This document shows positions 56,470-64,000 of a stretch of 64,000 nucleotides of DNA, in pieces. The stretch's first letter is position 1. Each line of letters begins with the position of its first letter. The stretch is from Lasiosphaeris hirsuta (lineage: Eukaryota; Ascomycota; Sordariomycetes; Sordariales; Lasiosphaeriaceae). The stretch is from positions 1,550,001 through 1,614,000 of the forward strand of contig JAUKUA010000006.1 in NCBI GenBank assembly GCA_030549175.1, written 5' to 3'. The notes under the pieces were generated by a model, which was not told where the DNA came from, ran no database searches, and worked only from the letters and a program-made list of their open reading frames with translations. A program made the translations under genes and the position numbers.

Positions 56470-56987
56470 GTCCCTTGATGGTATCTTGAGAGAGCATGTT
56501 TTGTATTGACGCGAGCACTACGCGATAGCTGGGGCTGCATGAGCGAGAATCCTGGTTGGCAAGCATTTAGCGGTTTCCTCGGGAGTAGAGCAATTTGTGA
56601 TTGATGGTTGGGATCAGATCGGGACGCCTCTCCCGTGCCAAATCCCGCCGATGCTGGGCACTGCCGCATTCGCAATCTAAATACCCGGGGCCTTCAGCCT
56701 GCCGCGTGCAAGTCGGCACGACTTGGGCCAATCACACCAGTCGAATTAGCATTTCCAACCTCGGAGCCATGGAGCCGCAAAGTGCTCGCTTCATATGATC
56801 CCGGATTCCCATTATGCTCGCAACTCATTGCGGAGGCCTACTGCGCATGGCTTCAGTCATCACAATGGGCAATGCACGAGGTACTTAAGCGGCTGTTCCT
56901 TCAGAGTCTCTTGATATCGTTTCTACTCTTCAACTCTCGCCCAGCCCTCGCTGAACCCACTAGTCGTACCAAAGACGCTCCTTCAAG
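56470..56987. other. Intergenic region
   Basis: 3' of the HET gene and promoter of the AA8-LysM gene. No other feature supported. Confidence 0.5.
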
Positions 56988-57980
56988 ATGCTATCTCTCA
57001 GGACCTTGCTGGCCGCGGCACTGCCTTGTAAGCCAAACTTCTGGTGTCTTGACGCTGGAACAGTACTGACAACACCGCAGTGCTCAACCTTGGCCTCGCT
57101 CAAGACGAGACAGTTACATACACAGACAAGGCGTCAGGGGTAGTATTCAACGCATGGCCGGTGGGCGATTTGACAATTGGATTGGCCCTGCCGGCAAGCG
57201 CCCTCACCACGGCCAACGCGACAGAGTTCATCGGCCTCCTTGTAAGCCATGCACGGCTCCAAAGGAGACGACGAGACGAGAAGCTGACCACACCTTCAGA
57301 CATGCACATCCCCCAAAGGCCTCGGCACAGGCTGGTGCGGCGTGTCCCTCGGGGGTGGCATGAACGAAAACCTGCTCGTCGTCGCGTACCCCAGCGCGGG
57401 CCAGGTCCTGACCTCGTTCCGCTGGGCGACCGACTACACCTTCCCGACCGTGTACTCGGGCAGCGCCAAGCTGACGCAGATCTCGTCAGCGACCAACGCG
57501 ACCCACTACTCGGTCATCTTCCGGTGCCAGAACTGCCTGGCGTGGAGCCAGGGCGAAGTCCAGGGGGCCGCCCCGACGACCGAGGGCTACCTCCTGCTCG
57601 GCTGGGCCCACGCCACGGCCAGCCCGAGCAACGGGGCGTGCCCCAACTCGTTCCGCGTCGGCCAGCACGACTCGCAGGGCATCTTTGCCGGCCAGCTCAA
57701 CAGCGCGGCCGTCAACCCGTCGTACCCGGCCTGGGCCGCCAAGGCGACGTCGACCGTCGCCGGCAGCTGCGGCGTCACCACGAGCGTGACGGCCGCCCCG
57801 AGGGTCACCCAAGTTCCGGGCGTGGCGGTGTGCGCCAAGTCGTGGACGGTGAAGGCGGGCGAGTACTGCTACTTGATCGCCACGAACAATGGGCTGAGCC
57901 TGGATCAGCTGCTGGGTTTGAACCCGGGACTGGTCTGCAACCCGCTGCAGATTGGGACGGTCGTGTGCCTCAAGCGGTAG
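56988..57980 (+). CDS. Secreted AA8 haem cytochrome fused to a LysM module
   Basis: Exons 56988-57027, 57081-57241, 57300-57980; 293 aa; phases match. A signal peptide (MLSLRTLLAAALPLLNLGLA) is split by the first intron. Residues ~22-225 match the cytochrome domain of cellobiose dehydrogenase (AA8, DOMON-like): FNAWPVGDLTIGLALP, TEFIGLL, GWCGVSLGGGMNENLLVVAY, FRCQNCLAWSQGE. The haem ligands expected in AA8 are present: Met88 in GGGMN and His190 in GQHDS. The flavin dehydrogenase domain is absent. Instead, residues ~245-293 form a LysM domain (CAKSWTVKAGEYCYLIATNN, LLGLNPGLVC, LQIGTVVC) that should bind chitin or related glycans. The protein could deliver electrons to LPMOs at a chitin or wall surface. 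AA8 alone or with CBM1 is known; AA8 with LysM is not one I know. Confidence 0.9.
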
Positions 57981-58547
57981 GAGAGGCGTGTGTTTTGCCG
58001 TATTTAGGTGAGAAGTACGAGAGCGTGGGTTTCGCTGGGCGGTGTGGCCCCAGCATGGCACATTTGTGGGCGAGATAGAGTAATGGTGATGGGATTGGTG
58101 GTGTTGTGGGCTAGGTTTTTCCTGGCCCCTGCAACAGCTATCTAGGTGTGTGCCCAAAGGCACCAGCTAGGCGAGGTGGCGTGTGCACCCTGCACCCTCG
58201 AGGTGGGGCACCACCTCCAACACCCTTCCGTGTCAGGGAGCAAACCCGATTTCCATGTCGGCTTGGCCGTCGCCAATTTTTCAAAGTAGAGATTGAGAAT
58301 CGGCGTGCAAAATTTTGTGTGCGAGTTTGGTAGCCAAGGTTACCTAAATTATATTCGGGACAGAGGCAGGGTTGGCTCATCTAGGCAACACCAGATCCCC
58401 AACAAGCTTCCATGATACATCATTCGGGGATGACCTGCACTGTAACGGGTGCTAGCATCTCGTTGGAGAAAGTATGATTGGGACGTGCTAGACGAGAAAG
58501 TTGTAACTCTTGACGAATTGTCTCATACTGGTATGCACATACTACCT
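57981..58547. other. Convergent intergenic region
   Basis: 3' flanks of the AA8-LysM gene (+) and GH76 gene (-). A small hairpin AGGTGGGGCACCACCT lies at about 58200-58215. No gene. Confidence 0.5.
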
Positions 58548-60084
58548 CTAGGCAGACATGATGACCCAAGCCGCTCCGAGTCCAACGGCGGCCATCAGAA
58601 CGCCCAACTCGTGTCGGCCCGCAGCAGAGGTAGATTTGGTGGCGTCGGGGGCCGAGGCCGTATTGGTAGCGGTACCGTTGCCTCGTCCCGTCCCGGTGCC
58701 ATTCCCGCCGCTGTTCCCCCCATCCGCCACGCCGGAAGCAGGCGCCTTGGCCCCGCCAACCAACAAGTTGGACACGGCCGCCAGCACGCTCATCTGCTCG
58801 CCCACACCGGTCGTGCTGGGCTCGACGAACTTGCCGTCGGCCCAGTAGAAGCCGCACTGCCTCCCGCTCTTGCCGCCCGTGCACTGCGCGACGGCGCTCT
58901 GGGCCGAGGTCCGTAGCGTGGTGCGTACCTTGTCGGCGAGGAAGGGGGCGACTTGGGTCAGGCCGGCCAGCCCGCGGTGCAGCAGGCTCTTGAAGGCGTA
59001 CATGTCGACGGTGCAGCTGCCGACCCTGCCCTCGCACGCCATTTCGAAGGCGACGTTCTCGGGGAAGAAGAAACCGAGGGTCGCCTCGGTGATCTTCCCT
59101 ACGTTGGTCTTCCAGGTGGAGGAGCCGCCCGTCTAGGGTGAAGGGGGTGAGTTTTGGGGAGATAAATAGGGGTAAAAAGGGGGTACTGACAAAGTTGTAC
59201 AGGAAGCCTGCTCCCTCAGCGAGCACGGCGGCGCTGTATGAGAACTGGACACGATTGATGTCGCTGCAGTTTTGAGTGGTGTGGCCGCCGTCATAGACGG
59301 CAAAGCTTTCGCTGTCGATGAAGCCGACATCGACAAGCCAGTCCCACGCTGCCTCGGCGCTCTCGGCGTACGACTTATCGCTGGTATACCGGGCGAGGCG
59401 TGCGCCAAGGTTGAAGAAGCAACCGTTCGAGATGGCTGCGGCAGAGCATCAGCACTGCTTTTCATGGGCAAGTAGATATTATGTGCACTCACAGTTCTTG
59501 TAGTCGTAGCCCACGTTCATGGGGGCGATCTGCCACCGTAGGCCGCCACCGCACGTGCCATCGTCATCCTTCTTCTCGGCCTCGAATCTCTCCGACAAGC
59601 CCTTGTGGACAGCCTTGGCGAGGGCCAGCCACTGCGGCTTGTTCTCGGGCGGGTTGGGGAATGCCACTTCGGCGGCGAGCATGGCCGACAGCCCCCACAT
59701 GCACGTGTCGTCGTTGCCCATGCTGGCCGTCCAGTTGAGGGGCAGGTAGTCGGCCTTGGGGCCCGTCTGCCACAGCAGGCCCTCGGTGACGACGTCGTTG
59801 TACGTCTCATCGCCAGTGAGATGCCAGTAGTCGATGTAGGTGCTCAGGAAGGCAGCGCCCTCCCACCAGTAGTAGTCGCCGACCGGAGGTGGCAGCCCCA
59901 AGATCCCCGGGATTTCGCCCGTCTCGTTGCCGGGGTAGAGGGCGATGAGGTCGGACGCGAGTGTCTTGGCCGACGCCAGAATGTTATCGCGCGTGTCGAC
60001 CTTGAACGGCGTCTCGGCCGCTGCTGAGAGAGGCACGCTGCCCAGCCCCGCCAGAAGGGCAACCGAAGCGAAAGTGGTAAACAT
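58548..60084 (-). CDS. GH76 mannan endo-1,6-alpha-mannosidase, Dcw1/Dfg5 type, GPI-anchored
   Basis: Exons 59493-60084, 59191-59435, 58548-59132; 473 aa, introns of 57 and 58 bases. Dcw1/Dfg5 proteins cross-link GPI proteins into the cell wall by acting on the mannose core. The N-terminal signal peptide (MFTTFASVALLAGLGSVPLS) leads into YYWWEGAAFLSTYIDYWHLTG, the catalytic Asp pair in MGNDDTCMWGLSAMLAAE, the GGLRWQ segment and NGCFFNLGARLARYT. A Ser/Gly/Thr-rich stretch and a hydrophobic C-terminal tail (LMAAVGLGAAWVIM) give a GPI signal. The alternative ATG upstream is disregarded because it adds a second hydrophobic stretch. It shares its promoter side with the region before the GT4 gene. 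Strong call. Confidence 0.93.
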
Positions 60085-60885
60085 GGCCGATATCAATAGC
60101 GAGCGAATAGCCAAGTCCAAGTCCAAATGCAAAGACAGGTAAAACCCCTCCCCCAAAAAAAGAAGAAGAAGAAAAAAAAAAACCAAGGAATCGCAGAGCA
60201 ATCAATCGCTGGGCCTAAGTGCATTTTTATCTCCCATGCGCCGGACCGAGCCCCTAATCCCTACTAGGCACCCGGCTTACGGGCATTGCTCTAGGCACGG
60301 GTTGGCGATGCGACCGCAGTCCTTGCTGGCCTATCAAGGCTGCCAAGCACCCAGCGCACTCCGTCATATCATAGCCCGTGTAGATCCACCCATTCGTGGG
60401 GTCGCATCGCCATAAATTACCCTCCTCGATCCTGCGAGGCGGAGTCCGGCCCCCCTGGCCCGCGATTCAATGCGAGCATCCATTGAAGACCTGCAAAACC
60501 AATTATTTACTCCGTACACTAGAGGTGGAAGAGAGTGATGGACAATTATCCGTATCTGGCGACAGCTCAGGGGTTAGGGCTCCACGGCTCCACGGCTCCA
60601 CGGCTCCACAGGGGCGCAGCTAGGACCCCGTTTTTCTTTACGTTTTTCCCCGGGCCGTTGGTTCCAGATCCAGTTTGAAGCATGACGATGGCCGTAACAG
60701 CAGCAGGAGCAAACGATCCAACCAGTCGCAGCCAGGGCTCGATTTCGGCCAGAATACACACTAGCTCAACCAACATCCTACCCAAGAAATGGAACTCTAC
60801 AAATAGTTCCGAATCAAATACTACCTCTTGATCGATACGAGGTGTAAAAAGGATAAGCACAGCCATCTCTCCATGATCCGAACCG
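60085..60885. other. Intergenic region
   Basis: Upstream of GH76 and 3' of the GT4 gene. Contains an A run (60169-60181) and the 8-base tandem repeat. No gene supported. Confidence 0.5.
60579..60610. repeat. 8-bp tandem repeat GCTCCACG, four copies
   Basis: Three exact copies and a fourth with one change, in the GH76 upstream region. Seen directly. Simple repeat without known role. Confidence 0.85.
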
Positions 60886-63800
60886 TCATACCAAGCTATC
60901 ATCCAACATGTCTTGCCCCTCTCTCCTGCGCTTTTTCAGCTTCCTCCTCTTGCTTTGTTCCATTTCCGCAAGATCCCGCAATCTACTGCTACCAATACCC
61001 TCCCTCCCCCCCTCTGCCCCGTCACCAGAGACTCGACTCCCAGCAGAATTCCTCCGCATCTTGGCCAAGTGCCACTGCGCCCAGTACATCTGCTCGTGCT
61101 CCCGAAGATACCTCTTCCCATGGAATCCCCTCAGCACCACCTGCCGGCCAAGCATCCCCAGCGCTCTCCGCGCCTCCGCCTTCTCATACATCCGCTTCCC
61201 GAGCCACTCCACCTCCTTCTTCCCCAAAGCCTCGGGCAGCATCAGGTTTGGCGGCACCGGCCCGCGCTTGTCAAGCACATCGCCCGCAAACTTGGCCCAC
61301 GGGCCGACCATCGCCAGGACCGAGATCTGCGCACGCGCGAGCGCTGTCGGGTCGTTGGGCGGTACCACCTCGCCGTAGCGGGCGGCAGGGTCGTCGGGGT
61401 CCGTGAGGACGAGGGCGGTGGCGCCGACGGCTGTGGCTACGATGGGGACGCCCGAGAGCGCGGCCTCGGCGATGGCCAGGGGCAGGCCTTCAGAGAGGGA
61501 CGAGTTCATAAAGAGCCAGGCGTCCTGCAGCGCCTCGCTCGGCTTACCGAAGCCTTTGAGGACTACGTGCGAGGTGAGGTGGCGTGAGTTGATGAGATTC
61601 GCCATGTCGACGTCGTACCCGGGCTCGCGGTCGCGGGCTCCGTAGATGTGCAGCTGGTAGTCGTGGAAACCGTAGCGGTTCACGATGACGTCGGCCGCGA
61701 AGATGGCGGTTTTGATGTCCTTGATGAACTGGACGTTGGACAGCATCACAACCGTTGGCGTGGTGGTGCGGATCTTGTCGACGGGCTTGAAAGCATCCAT
61801 GTTGCTGACTCCGTTCACGATGGGATCGATCTTGCGGCGGAACTGATTTTTGTGCCCCAGCCGGCCGCTGTCGGTGCCAAGATCTGCCTCCCAGATGCTG
61901 CTCAGCATTGTCAGCACCAACCCCTGAACATGTTCCTATTCGTCTGCAGCATGACTTACGGGTTGAACACGGGTGTGCAGGGCAACACCACGTCTGCGTG
62001 AAAGTACGCCAATCGCATCGCCAGCCCGATCCCAGCTAGCAGCATTGACTGGACCGGTACGGGCAGGGTCGACTGCGCTGGACTGAGGTTGAGACAGCAC
62101 TCACGCCACAAGATGGCATGGTCCCAGATGCCAAACGTCGCGCCCCGTCGATACTTGAGGAATATACCAAAAAGACTACTGATGCCGTGGTGAGTGCTCT
62201 GAAAGACCTTTGGGCATTCTGTTGGCGTTTGCACCGAGAAGATGAAAAAGTAAGAACTGTAGATGCTCAGCGCGCTGTGGAAATCCGACATGCTCGGCTT
62301 CTCAATGTCAAAATGCTCGCCAGGGTCAGCAATGTTGGTGTCGTTGTAGTCGGTCAACCACGCTTCGACCCACGCCGCGGCAACCGCTTTTGAGTTCCAC
62401 GTTTTGTTGTAGTCTTTGTGCTCGAAGTACTCAAAGATGGCCAAGAGAACGTCGGTGTACCCGAGCATATCCCTCCTCGAGATGGAGCGAGACCGGGCGC
62501 CCTTGACGAAAAGGTTGAGAAGCGGTACAAAAGCACCCACAATGTCGCGGTCTGTCTTGGTGTCGGCAATCTTCTCGTCAACTACCGACTCGAGCAGGTT
62601 TTCGGTCAGGCCGTGATTCGGTGTCCGGCCATCCAAACCCCAAAGCGGCAGCAGCTTAATTGACCGAACGTTTCTCTCAACCTGGAAGCGGGGGATTCCG
62701 TATTCATTGGCGCATTCGGCAAGGACGTGATTGCGGATTGTGCTATGGCCATCAACGAGGTCCCTCCGGCAGTTGGACACCCCGCCAGGTGAGTCTGGCC
62801 AACATCCAGTGTCATTGAAAATGACCGAAATCCGCTCCTTTGTGTCGTGAAAGCACCCTTGTGGCCACATGGTCATGTGATTGGCGTCCTTTCCCAAGCC
62901 CATGGCGTAGAGATCCGTTGTTTTGATCGGCAACATGCAAACCTCAGAAACCTCCTTGTCAATGTCAATGGCGGCAGCAATCTGTTCGATTTGCGCGTCG
63001 AGAATGTTCTTGGCCTTGATAAGCTGGCCGGTGTTGCGGGCCCTCCAGTAGTCTCTCAGAAGCGGCTCCCCTCGAAGGATATGCTCGTCCACCCAACAGG
63101 CTGATATGGCGTCAAGATTGCCGCTCTGTCGCCAGTGACTCCAAAGCTCGGTCCGCAGCCACCAAGTCGGGATGCGGCGATGGACAGTCTTTTTGCGCCA
63201 GTAGTTCCAGACCCTGGGATCCAAAATAGATTGCAAAGATGCTCCATTATTCTCCGCCATTTCGGTAATGAGTTGGATTTGATCACGCCCATGGTGGATC
63301 AAGAGATCGTCAGCCTCAAAGGAAATATCAGACGGCCGCTGCAGAAGAAGCTCCTCGTGATCGAAAAGGCGCGGTGGCCAGGCGACCACAGCCGTCGCGG
63401 GACCCTCGCGGAGAACAGTCCTTCTCATTGGATCTCGGCGATGCTGGTAGTCGAACGTTGTGATGAAGCATTGGCCATTGGTCTTCCTCACTACACGACA
63501 AACTCGATCTGAAGGCACCCAGTCGAGCTTCCCCAGCAAATCACCCCTTGCCGGCGCTCCCCAGTACACAGTGAGAGAGCCCGCCAAGGGAGACTTTGTG
63601 AGCTTAAAGTCTGCCTTCAAAACCTCGTGGTACCCTTTAGGGCCGCCTTTGTAGTGGTATCGGAATGAGTACTCCGAGGTCCCAACGATGATCGCACCCC
63701 ACGTAACGCGCCCCTCTCTGTCGTAGTAACAGGTTTTCTGGAGTGTACCGTTGGAAACAGCCTTACAGATGGGATATCTGAGTTTTGGATCCTCTCCGTA

Positions 63801-64000
63801 TGTGTAATTACTCTTGAACTCTGCCTCTTTAGATCTCTCACAACGAGCGGTAAGGCGGATATGCTCATCATAAAGGGCTGTGAAAACGGCGTCTGTATTT
63901 GCCGGGATTTCCGAAACTTTCCCGGAAAAGACAGCCACTTGCAGAAAGCCTTGCTCACTTTTCGTGATAAATCCGGTAACTGCTCTGCGTCGTAGCTCTA
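60886..64000 (-). CDS. Large GT4-family glycosyltransferase, 5' end outside the window
   Basis: Exons 61960-64000 (continuing beyond the window) and 60886-61897, joined by a 62-base intron (GTAAGT...GAGCAG). More than 1000 residues are visible. The C-terminal part is a GT-B fold of the GT4 type: nucleotide-sugar site LSEGLPLAIAEAALSGVPIV (E-x7-E) preceded by KGFGKPSEALQDAWLF. The middle contains GGVSNCRRDLVDG, resembling the N-terminal donor-side segment of PelF-like GT4 enzymes, and an upstream ~400-residue region of unclear fold with WRKKTVHRRIPTWW. The protein ends in a Lys/Arg-rich tail. It may make an extracellular or wall polysaccharide; by analogy with Pel it could handle amino sugars, which is inference. 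The frame is open to the window edge with no ATG, so the start lies to the right. Confidence 0.88.

Noticed and set aside
60579..60610. Short direct repeats considered as a CRISPR-like array
   Set aside because: Units are directly adjacent without spacers and the genome is eukaryotic.

Overview
The window is nuclear DNA of a filamentous ascomycete, most likely a Sordariomycete. The evidence is GC-rich coding sequence; short introns of about 50-100 bases with GTRAGT-type donors and CTGAC/CTAAC-type branch sites; widely spaced single genes on both strands; and typical fungal families: HET, a LaeA-like methyltransferase, a fungal STAND N-terminal domain, a cellobiose-dehydrogenase-type cytochrome, GH76 and small secreted proteins. 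There are no bacterial operons, CRISPR arrays, rRNA genes or clear tRNA genes. Exon boundaries below were derived by hand from splice signals and frame continuity, and each model marked complete sums to a multiple of three.

Left part (1-31 kb): about 5.5 kb without a supported gene, then a GH3 beta-glucosidase (+), a TMEM135-like membrane protein (-), a BTB/POZ-like protein (-), a secreted protein (-), a cysteine-cluster protein (-), a second BTB protein (-), a tiny secreted cysteine-rich protein (+), a GNAT acetyltransferase with a duplicated P-loop (-) and an MFS sugar transporter (-) with a 3.2-kb upstream region.

Middle (31-48 kb): a Trf4/Cid14-type poly(A) polymerase of the TRAMP type (-), a possible small gene running into its start, a polytopic membrane protein (+) and nuclear actin-related protein Arp6 (-). 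Then come two neighbouring decayed genes, a short-chain dehydrogenase and a Tri101-like acyltransferase. They are followed by a secreted beta-lactamase-fold serine hydrolase with an 11-base microexon (-), an ammonium permease (-), an Ldh2-type malate/lactate dehydrogenase with a GC-AG intron (-) and a PLAC8 protein (-).

Right part (49-64 kb): a LaeA/UMTA-like methyltransferase with ten exons (-), a decayed STAND-N-terminal-like gene (+), a small CxC-rich protein (+), a HET-domain protein (+), a secreted AA8 haem cytochrome fused to a LysM module (+), a GPI-type GH76 mannosidase/transglycosidase (-) and a large GT4 glycosyltransferase (-) whose 5' end lies outside the window.

Functionally this is a mixed housekeeping and accessory segment. 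Carbohydrate functions (GH3, sugar transporter, AA8-LysM, GH76, GT4) and nitrogen uptake lie beside self/non-self genes (HET, STAND remnant) and remnants of specialised metabolism. The most unusual observations are the AA8-LysM fusion, the paired decayed metabolic genes, the duplicated acetyl-CoA loop, and the microexon and GC-AG intron.
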